Positions 22,739 through 34,300 of a stretch of DNA of 64,000 bases are shown one piece after another. The stretch covers positions 288,403,784 to 288,467,783 of the forward strand of contig CM060900.1 in assembly GCA_030762935.1 (NCBI GenBank). The letters run 5' to 3'. The stretch comes from Hymenopus coronatus. Its lineage: Eukaryota; Arthropoda; Insecta; Mantodea; Hymenopodidae. Position 1 is the first letter of the stretch, and each line of letters starts with the position of its first letter. Under the pieces are notes generated by a model. The model did no database searches. It was given only the letters and a program-made list of their open reading frames with translations, and was not told the DNA's origin. A program made the position numbers and the translations under genes.

Positions 22739-23458
22739 ATTTTTCAACTTTAGATTCATAGTAAGCAGTAGTGGTCATCGCCACAGCAAACTTCAAAAGG
22801 AAACTATATGGCAGTATTTTTACGAAAGCATTGAAGAAAGACATTTGTGAGCAGATTCTGATTGTAATCAATTTGTGGAAGAAATAGGGAATTGTTTGTT
22901 GGAGCAAAATGAGAGCTTTTATTGCAGTAATATGATATTGGTTTGAAAATGCAGACAGTAACAATAATGAGCATTAATTGAAACATAATAATAATGTGAT
23001 GAGGTATAGGAATAAAGAAGCAAGAAATCCATCTCTGATCTTTCATGCTCTGGAACAGATTTCTATTCTATTCATAGACAGATATCAAATAATGACATAG
23101 AGAAAGTGTTATCTTCCTCTTTCTACAAAACAAGAGACTGACTAGTGGACAAGGTCAAGTGTGTTGGCTCTGAACTCTAAAAGTTCTAAAATAAACCCAT
23201 TATTTTCCAAAAAATGTTCATTGCTACAAACAGACTAATACGTAGTCTTTGAACCAAATCAACTCCATGGTATTCAAACATTGCCTTTTATTAGTGTTAA
23301 AAAAATTAATAAATGAATACAAATAAATAAAATAGACACATTTATGCTCTAAACATTAAAATATATCTCAATGGTTAAATCATGAATTTTAGGCACCACA
23401 TAACTCCTTCCATGCATTTATGTTTTACTTGAAATATGAAAATATTTAACCAGTTTAA

Positions 23459-25673
23459 CCTTTTAACATAAAACCACGAGTATACTTGTTTTTTCAAATT
23501 TGACGAATAACAAAACACAGAGTATACTCTGGCTTATCATTTCTGACTGGCATACATTTTAAAAGGTCTAAGTTACTCGTTCTATCTCATGTTTTGGCAT
23601 TTCTTTGATATTTTCATAGATATCGCTGCGGCCTGTTGCTTTGAAATGTAAACTTCTGCCAAAAGATGTCTCTGAATCATGCAGTTATTCCAGCTCTGTG
23701 ATACTAGCAGCCAAGGTTACAATCTGTTCTCGCAGTTTATTGTGTGGTATTATTCATGCTTTATAAAAATGGAGAGTGAAGATGAGTTCGATATTGAATT
23801 TATTGAGTCTGAGAGTTCAGAAGATAGCTATAACGAGAATTCAGAAGAAGAAAGTGATGAATCAACTTCGTCTAAGTGTGATATTGCGAGTGCCAAAGTG
23901 TGTTGCGAAATGGATTCATCTAGGCCACTGCCACCTGCTCCACCATGGTTTCCTTTTACAGGTAAACCTGAAATTAATTTTCAACCCTGTACTGATGATG
24001 TCAATGAATTGTCAAAAGTAATGCAAGACGACAGATTCATACAAATTTTGGTTACCGAGACCAACAGATATGCAACACAAACAAACGTTCCAGCATGGAA
24101 GGAAACAACAATCGATGAAATGTACATATTTGTTGCTGTAATACTGTTACAAAGCATTGTCAAAAAACCAACATTACAGATGTACTGGACTAAAGGAACT
24201 ACATTAGCCACACCAATATTTAGAGGGGTTCTACCATTCCAGAGGTTTGTCAGTTTGAAAAAGCATTTACAGTTTTCCAACAATGCAACCTATAATGCAG
24301 AAAGTCATCCGCAACCCAAACTAAATAAGGTATGGGCTATTGTGAGCTACCTGTTGGCTAAATTTAGAAGTAGCTGCATTCCAGAGAGAGATGTCACCAT
24401 TGATGAAAGCCTGATGTATAAAGGGCGACTGGGATGGATCCAGTATTTGCCATTGAAGAGAGCTAGGTTTGGAATCAAAACATTCATGTTGTGTGAGTCA
24501 GTGACTGGATATTTGGACCCTAATAATTTACGTAGGCAAGGGCACTAAATTTGATGAAGAATATAAAGATCTGCCAGTGTCATCACAAATTGTAATGACG
24601 CTAATGTAACCCTTGCTAAACATGGGATACTGCTTGACTATAGATAATTATTATAGCTCTCCCCAGCTTGCTGACCAAAAGAACTGATATGTATAATACT
24701 GTGTGTCCAACAAGGAAAGAAATGTCCTTCTTTCCGGACCAAGAAACTAAAGAAAGGGGTGGTTGCAACATTTCAACGAGGTAAACTAACTGCACAAAAA
24801 TGGAAAGATAAGAGAGACTCTGTTTGCAGTCCACTATCCACAATGCAGAAATGCAGACACGGAAAGCAAGAAACAAAGACATTGTCAAACCAGCTGCTGT
24901 ATTTGCTTATAATGACACAATGCAGGGTGTAGATAAAGTAGACCAGCACATCGCAAATAATCCATTGCCATGCAAGAGGGGCAAGAAGTACTACAAGAAG
25001 ATACTTTTTCATCTTTTGAATTGGCAGAATGGAATGCCTTTATCCTGTATAAAAAACATGAGCAAAGCACAGTGCCCTTGACTTTCGCGTGGCTGTTGCT
25101 GAGCAGCTCATTGAAAAATATCAGAGGGAGCAATTGTCACCAAAAGCAGTGGACCGTCCATCAGCAAAGGCAATCACAACTGGACTTGTTGGACATCATT
25201 TTCCATCAGCGAATCCTCCAACCGAGAAGAAGCAGAATCCAACAAGAACGTGTAGGATGTACAGTAGTGTGCCGGATGCCAAAGGAAAGAAGGCACGGAG
25301 GGAATCTAGATACATGTGTAAAGATTGTGGTGTAGCTTTATGTATTGATCCTTGCTTCAGGGTATTCCACACAGCCACAAACATATAAATAATGACTCTA
25401 AATGTGCTGCTGTTCATCTTTTAGTGCTTCATTGCCTGAAATTCACTTTTGTTAATGTAATTTCAAGAGGAAAAAGGGGATAAGCACATCACGAGTATAC
25501 TCGTGGTGTTAAACTAGGGGATATTCAGTGATGAAAATTTTCATTGTTGAGCACTTAAAACACAATTTCAAGGTTACGGTCATTAGTGTATTGTACTGAA
25601 TATTTCATTTTGACAATAAAAAAATAGACAAAAAAGAACCATCATATTCTATATGAATACATATGTTAAGAGG
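23459..25673 (+). mobile_element. Second decayed piggyBac element with TTAA sites
   Basis: TTAA flanks both ends (23455-23458 and 25674-25677). Terminal repeats are CCTTTTAACATA on the left and CCTCTTAACATA read inward from the right, matching at 11 of 12 positions. Subterminal palindromes are CAGAGTATACTCTG (23518-23531) on the left and CACGAGTATACTCGTG (25490-25505) on the right, with a half-matching CCACGAGTATACTTG at 23474-23488. The 2.2-kb length fits a complete element. It belongs to a different piggyBac family from the one at 13.8-16.2 kb, since ends and protein differ. Confidence 0.92.
23769..25387 (+). pseudogene. piggyBac transposase (PGBD4-like), intact N-terminal half, then frameshifted
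   Basis: A start codon in good context (AAAATGG) opens 260 clean codons with an acidic leader (MESEDEFDIEFIESESSE), a proline-rich PPAPPWFPFTGK and the DDE_Tnp_1_7 core up to RDVTIDESLMYKGRLGW (first catalytic Asp) and ARFGIKTFMLCESVTGY. The frame then shifts near 24520. Later parts in other frames are YVGKGTKFDEEYKDLP, a stop, LTIDNYYSSPQLADQ (second Asp), QGVDKVDQHIANN (third Asp) and the cysteine C-terminus (RTCRMYSS, YMCKDCGVALCIDPCFRVFH). At least three breaks inactivate it, yet decay is milder than in the other piggyBac copy. Confidence 0.92.
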
Positions 25674-25689
25674 TTAAATTTATTCTTAC

Positions 25690-26757
25690 AGTTAAAAAAA
25701 TATGCATCTACAATCCAAGGTTTGGTAATAACCGAATCCCTATTACAGTAGCTGTTCTAGTTATGAGCGCATTTGAAATCAGAATCACAAAAGGTTTCCC
25801 TTGGATGTTCAAAACCTTGCAGCAGTATGTCAATGGCATTTTTGCCATAGTGCCAAAAAGGCACATTGATAATGCCCTAAAACTTTTGAACATCCAAGAA
25901 AAAAGTATAAAATTCACAGTAGAAATAAAAAAAGATAACCAGCTACCATTTTTAGATCTGAAAATAGTAAAACATGAAAATAGAATAAACTTTTTACAGG
26001 AAACCTACTAGACAGACAATTATATAAAAGCCAGTAGTTATAATCGAAGAGCACATAAACAGGCAATCTTCAATAGCCTAGCACATACCACTTCTAGAAA
26101 ATGAATACAAGGCAGAATACTACAAAATAGTCAAAATTGCAAATAAAAATGATTTCACAAGATCCCTCGTAGATAAAAAAATAAAACTAGCTAAAAAGAA
26201 GAAATTCCTAAAAGACAAACAACCACTCTCTCAGCAATAAAACAAGATGAGTTACAAGAAATTCACATACCACCCATGGGCATTTGACAATTTTCAAAAA
26301 ATACAACATTCAACTAGCACCAGTAAACCGTCACAGCATAAAAAATGAATTAGGCTCAAATAAAGACGTCATCCCAGCAAAGAAAAAATAGGTCATATAC
26401 AAAATGGAATGCAAGGATTGTAATCAGATTTATATTGGAAAAACAAAAAGAAATCTAGAAACAAGATCTAAAGAACACTTCAGAAATATAAATAGAAAAC
26501 AATTGGGAAAACCAGCAGTTGCTACCCACTTTTGGACAAAACACCACAATATAAATTCAGAACCAAAACTTCTAAAACACATAGCAGGAAAACAAGAGCT
26601 GGACACATGGGAACACATCTTCATTGTAAAAAATAGAAATAGGGTTTTCAATTTCGACATCCCACAGAAGGATGTGTTTAGCAAGTTCATTCAACCACCA
26701 CCAGAGAAGACAGCACTCACAACAATGCCAGCTTCACCACAAGGAATTAGTCGATAA
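25690..26757 (+). pseudogene. Penelope-like element fragment A: RT tail plus GIY-YIG endonuclease
   Basis: The first frame reads the end of the RT palm: QQYVNGIFAIVPKRHIDNAL, where the catalytic YVDD has become YVNG, then FTVEIKKDNQLPFLDLKIV. After a decayed linker comes VIYKMECKDCNQIYIGKTKR with ETRSKEHFRNI and THFWTKHHNINSEPKLLKHI, a GIY-YIG nuclease with the CxxC and the downstream H/C features of Penelope-like elements. The endonuclease frame stays open for 117 codons. The copy starts just right of a piggyBac TTAA site and lacks its 5' half. Confidence 0.85.
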
Positions 26758-26959
26758 TGAAAATGAGGGTAACTAGTCATTTGAAACATGTTCCGACAAA
26801 AATCCCAAGTATGTGTTGTTTAGTGTAATTAATTGACTCACTGTAAAATAAACAAAAAACACAATAGTAGTTATGGAAGAAAAGTTACTGCATAAAATAC
26901 ACAGAGCCAAAAAATTATAAACAACAGATGCTAGGTGGAACTGAAAAAACAGAATATCT

Positions 26960-27850
26960 TGAAAGAATGGAAACAGTTTTAGAAAAAGAATACTCCATAG
27001 CTAAAAAAAAACCTTAACCCATTTATAAACAAATTAAATGCAATAAATGCAACAGTTCAAGATTGTAAGAAATAGGCAAAAAAGAAAACACAAAATTAAA
27101 GTAGACAGTCTAGTACTGGCCAGAATCTATTGTGTTCCAAAAATACATAAACCAGGAAAGTCAGTGAGACCCGTTATAAATAACTAAAGTGCACCCACAT
27201 GCAACATAGCAACATGGTTAACACACAGATTTTCATCTTTTCTGAAACTTGAAACTTTAGGCATAAAAAATGTTCTGGATGTAATTAAAAAAATAAAAAA
27301 TGTGGAAATAAAAGAAACAGATACTCTGGTCTTCTTTGATGATATAGCTTTTTTTTTCCAAGCATACCAAAAGAAAACACAATCTCATATCAGAAATTTG
27401 TTGGGAGCAATAGGAAAAACAGAGCAAGAAACCCAAGAATACATCACTTTAATAAACAGATGCCTTTATCAAAATTTCACTTTCAGTGGAAAATACTATA
27501 AACAAACTTCTGGTTTAGCAATGGGCAGCCCACTACCATCAGTATTAGCAGACCTCTTCATGAGCACATTGGAAACTAGAGTCAAAAAGACATTCCCTTA
27601 GATATATAAAATATATCGTTTTGTAGACGATGTCTTTGCAATAGTCCCAGAAAAACCCTTGGAGGATGCATTAAAATGACTAAACCTCCAAAAGATATCC
27701 ATAAAATTCACAATGGAGAAGGAATGTAATGGGTAGCTACCATTTCTTGATCTTAAAGTCATTTAAAAAAAAAAAAACAACAGCAGCAGCAGCAACGTAA
27801 CATTTGGCATCTACAGGAATCCTACCCACATCAACAACTACATAAAACAA
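26960..27850 (+). pseudogene. Penelope-like element fragment B: 5' part of the reverse transcriptase
   Basis: In order it reads VPKIHKPGKSVRPVINN (RT motif 1), ETDTLVFFDDIAFF, SGKYYKQTSGLAMGSPLPSV and LADLFMSTLETRV, then RFVDDVFAIVPEKPLEDAL with an intact catalytic VDD at 27623-27631. It breaks off at a poly-A/CAG-rich run near 27765-27795. Stops interrupt it. It follows fragment A in the same orientation, so A's 3' end is joined to B's 5' half, the tandem arrangement often seen for Penelope-like elements. Confidence 0.85.
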
Positions 27851-28059
27851 AATAATTAACAATCACATTCCCCACCAGCATGCAGTACCTAACAGTCTTG
27901 CACATAGATTTGTTAGTGTTCCCCATGTGCAAAGAAGAATATGACCATGAACTAAATAACTTAATGGACATAGCTACACAAAATGGGTTCCAAGTAGAAG
28001 TATTACTACACAAGAAAGTACAACATATAGATTTCTACTTTCTGTATCATTTGGAATGA

Positions 28060-28853
28060 ATGTGCTGACCTCTTTTATTCTCTCTTTATTTTTGCCTCTG
28101 TGTATTTTATGGAGTAACTTTTTTGAGCCAAAATGATGCTGTGTGATTTAAGGGTCCTATTTGTTCAGTGACACTATTTGGCTTATCCTTCATGATCAGA
28201 ATGGAGTAATAGAGGTAGCATTTGGTTAGCATGTCATATGAACATGTCTTGATGGTTGCTGGATAGGTCGGGCATCTCCAGTGTCAATGTTATGAAGTAC
28301 TCAGACTGTAATTGTTGTTCTCATCGCTGAAGTAACAGCTGAGTAGACACCAGACCTTCTTCAAATGTGAAATGGGTAGATGGTCGGCAAGCCTTTTAGC
28401 TAGGACCTCAAGTCTTGCAATGGTGATGGCTGGTCAGATTCGTGCATGGCGATACCCTAACTCGTCCCAGCCTCAATATCCTGGTCAGTGTCCATTGGGT
28501 TCAGCAGCCTCATGAGTACTTCCTTCCAAGAAGAAATCAGTGCTTAGGCAACACATAATACATGCAGTGATACCTTCTGGTCCAATATCATGTTCTTTGA
28601 CTGTTGGCTCTGCAGGTGCACTTCTCGCAGGCACATTTACATTGTCCTTCTGATTGGTAACTTCCATCTGCACCTTCTCTAATGTGGAATGCATTGCTTT
28701 TATTTAATTTCTCATCTTCCCCATGCCACAATGAATCCCAGATTTAATATTCTCATGCATCTTCTCCATGCTGGATTCCATTTTCGTGCATGTTCTCTAC
28801 TGTGGTTTCTAATTTTGTGTCCATCTTCGTTTTGGCCAATAAATCTCCTCCAT
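28060..28853 (-). pseudogene. Gypsy-type LTR retrotransposon relic: gag start and pol fragment
   Basis: On the minus strand, ATG at 28853 opens a gag-like part with a coiled-coil pattern of alternating charged residues (KMDTKLETTVENMHEN in an adjacent frame, then MHSTLEKVQMEVTNQK). Further on comes HNIDTGDARPIQQPSRH at about 28262-28290, the conserved IDTGDARPIxxPPRR that precedes the RT domain in Ty3/gypsy pol. The distance between gag and this motif is far too short, so most of gag, the protease and its surroundings are deleted. Stops and frameshifts abound. The RT itself is not present. Confidence 0.6.
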
Positions 28854-28884
28854 CTTGGCGTAAATATCCCACTCCTGAGAAGAT

Positions 28885-29340
28885 CCAGTAACAAATGTCT
28901 TTATTGACTCAAAAATTGGTCACAAATGCACTCTTTAATTCACTGTTGCATACAATTAACTCAGTGCTTTGATGCAGACATTTGACTGCTTTTTCCTTAT
29001 GCCACTGCATGCTAACACTTCAGTCACTTATGAATCCGTAAGTTGGCTTGCAATCCATCCTTCCTTTTATGGCTAAAAATGATGTCACAGAACTTTCTGG
29101 AAAATTGTGGAAGCCGAAGCTTCTGGAAGGATCTAGTGTGTCTCTTTCCAAAGCTTCCAGTTACAGGCGCACCACACATCCTTTGTTTCACATTCCAAGG
29201 TCTTCAACTGTGCCAACGCACATACCAAGGCAAGTGTAAGAGCGACCATACACAGACGGCACCGTCACAAAACTTTTACAATATGAACACAATGTTTAGG
29301 AATTCATGTTTCTCATAATAGTTACATGTAAGCATTAGAC
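28885..29340 (-). repeat. Probable LTR of the gypsy-type relic
   Basis: Immediately upstream of the gag ATG in the minus direction lie, in order, heat-shock-element clusters, CATAAAAGG and a polyadenylation signal AATAAA (plus strand 28900-28905). That is the U3-R-U5 signal order of an LTR. No partner LTR was found within the window, so the boundaries are approximate. Confidence 0.5.
29066..29150 (-). promoter_or_regulatory. Heat-shock element cluster and TATA-like box in LTR-like region
   Basis: AGAACTTTCTGGAAA (29089-29103) and CGAAGCTTCTGGAAG (29115-29129) each have three perfect alternating nGAAn/nTTCn pentamers, the binding unit for trimeric heat-shock factor. An extra GGAAG lies between them and two TTCC units follow. 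On the minus strand CATAAAAGG lies about 16 bases downstream of the cluster, pointing at the gag remnant. Confidence 0.6.
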
Positions 29341-29361
29341 AACAGTTTTAGAAGCACAACC

Positions 29362-29475
29362 CTATAGGATCAGAGTAGTTCAGATGATTAGAATGACAGA
29401 ATACCTAGATAGACAAAACCAAAGTACCACTGTTCTAATCCCAGCAGTACATAGCAGAGGGTTGTTTTTTATTCT
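29362..29475 (+). mobile_element. tRNA-like SINE fragment
   Basis: GTAGTTCAGATGATTAGAAT resembles an A box with D-arm, and CTGTTCTAATCCCAGCAGT resembles a B box with T-arm, about 45 bases apart. A T-run follows. No other copy was noticed here. Confidence 0.5.
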
Positions 29476-29479
29476 ACCA

Positions 29480-31290
29480 CTAAAACCGTAGTTTAGTTTC
29501 TATGTTTCAAAGCACACATTACATAAATATTTTCAACAAACCTAATTGTTTCATTACATTAATTTATGCAGGTTCATCGAAAATTACTGCATTTAATATT
29601 GAATCCTACATAGATTTCATTAATCCTTTTGAAAGTAATTTGTCCTGGAGGGTTTATCGTCTTGACTTAAAAAATGTAAACTAAGTTTATTAGCACTGGT
29701 AACATGGTATACCTCTTTAAGAAAAACAAAATCTCAGAGAGTGTGGATTTTGATGACCAGTGCTTTGCCAACTCGCCCACCAATATGTTATAGCGGAATG
29801 CTCTAGCTAACTGCATATGATCAGAAATCAACCAAACTGTTATTGGTGGTGTGCAAACCCTCAAAGAACAGATAGATTTACCAAAATTGCAAGTCCAATA
29901 ATTTTTAATATTGTATTTATTGTGCACCAATATCTACTGCTGGCAAACAAATGAAGCTTCCTGAATTAAAATGAGACATAGGTCCACTTTCTGTTTTGAT
30001 TACAGCCACTAATGGGCAATCCAGAAAACATTATATAACTTTGACATTTGGCAAAAGGGAGAATAGTTTCCCTATCCCTGTTTATCTAGGATATCTCTAC
30101 AATCCTTCCAATTTGGACAGTTGAAATCTGGGGAACCTGTATATATAAATATATTCAGGGATGCAACACATATCACACAATGTTTTCATGCAGATCACGC
30201 CTCAAGCATGATGTATTTGAATTGAAATCTGAAAACTGTGCATACATAATTAATATAATGTTATTAAGCTTTTCTGTAAATTATGATATTATGAGATATT
30301 TTGCATAAAAGCGTTGCAGAAGACATTTATTCCTGATATTGGGTATGCGTTTGTTTCTTCCAATGTTGTGCCTTTGTTAACTTTGTGTCAGATAATTGCA
30401 GCACACCCATGTTTTAATTAAACTTAGTGGTTCCCTGAAATATAATGTTATCCTATCATACACATATAGAAATCAGTAAAAACCCATAAAAAGTTCCTTT
30501 ATGTTCTGTATGTAGCCTTAATATTGAGCAAATATAGTTCTTCTGGTGAGAAGGAGATACTGGGAGAGAGGTATTTGTTGTTGTCACCAATATTTTTTGG
30601 TAGAGGAACCACTGCATTCCATTCAGAACTTTGATATTGAAATTTCACATCAAATACATGATTTGATTTCTTCTGGATAGAAACAAATTTGGAAAATTTC
30701 TAGAGCAGGTATCCATCTACCTGTAGAGCATAAATAAAATCCCTAACATAGCTAAATACAGAATTTCGTACCCAAAGAAATGCCTGGTGGAGATGTGTAG
30801 AAAAAATACATGGAAATATGTTTGTTATGTTTTAAGTTTTTGTGAATAGCTTTAGTGATTTTAATTTAAATGTGACATATATGTTACATGAACATAACAA
30901 ACTAACTGTGACTCAAAAACTTTACATGGCTATTCTATAAAATGGTTTTAACTCTCAGTGAGCTAAGCAAGTAGAAAACACCCAACTCCTTTGAACGGGC
31001 ATAACTTATCTATCTAAAGGATCCAGTTTCAAATTACATTTAGGTGAGTGTTGAATAAAAATTTTTCTCAGAGGTTCCCAGTGCCATAATAAATGTTTTC
31101 GCATTTCTCAGTTCAATGAAATTGATTTATTAAACAGTAGAATAAACTCCTTTATGTGTATATGTAAATGGAAAATATAACATAATAATAAAAAAAAAAA
31201 AAAGTACTGTCATGTGAACTTCTTTAAAATATGTCATTTGTAGCAACTGAATTTCTCCCTAGAACTTGCAGTTCCCAAAATATTTTTTTA
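29480..31290. other. Long non-coding stretch
   Basis: No gene or recognised transposon protein is seen in this AT-rich stretch. An A-run lies near 31190-31203. Confidence 0.5.
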
Positions 31291-31299
31291 TTTAATTTG

Positions 31300-31530
31300 T
31301 TCTCCTAGCCTCCAGTTCTCAAGGTTCAATCCCAGCAGAGCGTGATGATTTTTTTTGGGGCACAAAAACAGAAGAGAAGTAAAGCCATTGTTTCTGCATT
31401 GTAGATTTACTGCATGTAAAAGAACCTCATGTCTGATAAAGATGCCTCTGAGAAAAATTAATCTGTATTTCATGTCCATTATAGAATGGGGTGTTGAGAA
31501 TTAAAAAGCATCCATAAATAAAACTCAGTT
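31300..31530 (+). mobile_element. SINE (TATAGAATGGGAC family)
   Basis: Blocks in family order: GGTTCAATCCCAGC (B box), GTAGATTTACTGCATGTAAA, GAACCTCATGTCTGATAAAG, TGCCTCTGAGAAAAATTAAT, TTATAGAATGGGGTG and AAAAAGCATCCATAAATAA. The A-box part is degraded. It lies 60 bases left of a TIR element. Confidence 0.8.
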
Positions 31531-31597
31531 TTTTGATAGTTGAATGTTGTTACAGCATCTTGCATGGAATTGAAGAAAAAGCAACATAACAAAATTA

Positions 31598-32080
31598 GGT
31601 AATATTGCCGTTTAAGGGTCAGTTGGCTGCATAACGTCAGGCAGCCAACCTTTGCATCTGAAAGGTGCAATGTTCAGCATAATGGAGCATATATAATTGG
31701 TATTGCGAAAAGGAGGGAAGGCAGCGTAGTCATACAGTAGTGTGGAAAGCTTCAAATTTGCAATTAACAGTATACGCCTTAGGAAGCGTAACCATAGCAA
31801 GGCAGGGAAACCCAGAAATATGTCCAATGAGACAGTGCATTCATAGGAAGGTGTCGGAAATGCTGAAATATGCAATTATATGCATCAGGGGGCGCATATA
31901 CTATTCTTCTGAATATCTCCTAATGTTCTCCACCTCTTTCATATTTTCTTCAATGACAAAACAGCCGTTTTTAACGCTACCAATGACATAAGTAAAGAGC
32001 AAGTAGATCTGGTTGGGCTGACAGTTATTCTTACAACTAATAATAATACTCATCTTAATCATCATACTACCACCACCACA

Positions 32081-32111
<31 letters not shown>

Positions 32112-32629
32112 GATAAGTGATAAATAATAATAACAATATATAATAATTGTTATTTACTACTAATGCTCCTGTTTTTATTAAAAAGAAACAAAGCAATCGA
32201 CAACTTCTTATTTAACAGTAGCTTTGTGTATTAAATTTCTCCATTTAACCCAAAATATTACTTGATCAAACGTATTAAGAGCACCGCAATTGCAGTGTGA
32301 CATAGATGGGGTTATCTTTATGTTTTGATGAAATCGCCTTTAGCTAGCTCAGGTACTACATAACTTTGAATAATCAACATCAGCAATAAGTAGGATTAAT
32401 GGTGTATGATAGATGCCATCATCTTCTAGAATTGCCAGATCCTTCAGCTACATCATATACCACCCATCTAGCAACATATAACCGTGCTACTTCTGCCATT
32501 TTGTGGCTATTCACCGATTGCATTCCTTTGGCACTATGTGCTCAGTTCCAAAGCAGGTTTTCAATTTCTAAAGTTGGTATGGTTTTGCGGCATTGCGCGG
32601 CCAACTGACCCTTAAATGGCAACATTACC
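31598..32629. mobile_element. TIR DNA transposon (non-autonomous), 8-bp target duplication
   Basis: The ends are inverted repeats of at least 30 bp with 28 matches, starting GGTAATATTGCC on the left and GGTAATGTTGCC read inward from the right, both continuing with TTTAAGGGTCAGTTGGC after one base. An 8-bp direct duplication CAAAATTA flanks the element (31590-31597 and 32630-32637). The 1.03-kb interior has no transposase; it contains a (TAA)n run. An 8-bp duplication fits hAT, P, or Merlin-type elements; the GG start is unlike the usual CAG of hAT. The superfamily is left open. Confidence 0.85.
32079..32108 (+). repeat. (TAA)n microsatellite
   Basis: About ten TAA units lie inside the TIR element. 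Confidence 0.9.
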
Positions 32630-33689
32630 CAAAATTATTCCTTAACTTGAAACAATTTATAGGAAAATATTCTCATAAGCTTCTGCAGCCAGTATCATTA
32701 ATAATATTGCTAGCTTCTCGTTGATGCCACGTAATCTAAGAAAAAAATATGATGTGTTCCATTCAAATGACTTTCTCTACCTGCTCTACAAACTATTCTT
32801 ACAAAAGATTCTTTTATTTATATCAAGCTAATCAAGATAAATACTAGTATAAATGGTCTTATTACTTGCTTCTTTCTAAACAGAAGGGAAATAAGGTGAT
32901 ACTCTAGGCTAATACAATAGGCAAATATTTGAATGCAGGCCGCAATGTGAACTATTGGAGTTTGGTCCCCTTTGCACGGCAAGTAATTAACAAAAGAGAG
33001 ATGAAATGAAAGATGACTTCTCATTTGAAAAAAGTTACACAGTTTAAAACTGCTATTTTTGAGAAAAACAAAATTATGCAACTTTCTCTATGTAAAGAAT
33101 TGTTTGAGGTGGGGGAATTTCTTTGAGAATATTAATGTCACATCCCTGGAATCTACTAAACTTAAGTACCATTTTTTAGCTATGCTGCCGCCCCCCCCCC
33201 CACATATACACACATGGATCTTTTTATATTTTTATATATATTTCCAGTGAAATCTGTTTGGATTGTTGGGTGGAATGCAGTACCTTCTCATATACTATGT
33301 ACATAATATAGGTGTAAACAAAGTAACAACCCTGTCTCCAGCAGAAAAAGGAAGTAGAAAGAGGTCAATCATTGTGATAATGTGGCAATGCTTCTGTTGC
33401 ACCTTCTGTGCCCAGCCTGCCACCATAGTGAAGTTAAGGAGAAAATAAAATGGAGTGCGTGATGAGAGTTTATGGGATAACTTACTTCTGACAATCCATT
33501 ACAGATTCCAGCCTCTGGTCACAGGGGCTGATACCTGCACTGGCTGCTATGTATCCAGATGTCAGTCAAACTGGAGGGCTGCCACCTCATCCTAGATGAT
33601 CTTCTGGATGTAGTTCTTTAGAACCTTCATCATTTCATGAAATTCCTGTTATGGTACTTTAGGTAGTATTTGAGTGTTGAGCTAGTCTA

Positions 33690-34300
33690 GGTTTAATCCT
33701 CCTGTAGGTGGTCCTCCAAAACCATCAGCTTCACCATGAAGTTCAGAAAGTCTGAATGTTGGTATTGAACAGTGGAACAGTGTCGTGTATGCCCTGGAAT
33801 TCCTGAGGTAAGTGCTGGAGTGGTGATGGTGTGGGCTGCAGTGTAGATAGTTGCTGCGGAGGGGCCTCCAATGATGGATGCATGTCTTGCTGTAGAGATG
33901 TCTGGGCTGTCTGCAATTGTGTATTTCTGCTCCTCAGGTAGAGAGGGTACTGTGCCTGTCCGGTGAAATGACCAGTGCCACCAAGAACCGACAACAGTGG
34001 TAGAGGTTGTACCCAACACTGCAGAATCACTGCATTGGCACTATAGTACACTTCGGCAGTGAGAAAAAGGCATCAGAGGTGTGCCCAAAGGCACAGCATT
34101 GATGACAGGGCCGGTGATGCTCCTGTCTGCTGGCCTTGATGACCAGAGTCCCTCTAACAAGAGCAACTCTGATGTCAAGGCAGCATCCAGGCCCACTTGA
34201 TCCAGCAGCTACAGCCTCATGAACAGCATTGGGCCCTGGTCACAGTAGATGTTGATGGTCTTTCACACAAGAAGGCCACTGTGGCTGTGCAGTGGTTTAG
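33690..34300 (-). pseudogene. Jockey-type LINE gag fragment
   Basis: On the minus strand, near 34080-34130, HHRPCHQCCAFGHTSDAFF reads as a CCHC zinc knuckle (CxxCxxxGHxxxxC) whose last Cys is now Phe, followed by PKCTIVPM, which resembles the second knuckle of Jockey-like gag. A frame of 108 codons follows (33693-34019), rich in Thr and Ser, without a motif. It sits in the segment unique to the second repeat copy. Confidence 0.45.

Noticed and set aside
24616..25133. Minus-strand frames across the second piggyBac
   Set aside because: They are shadows of the plus-strand transposase.
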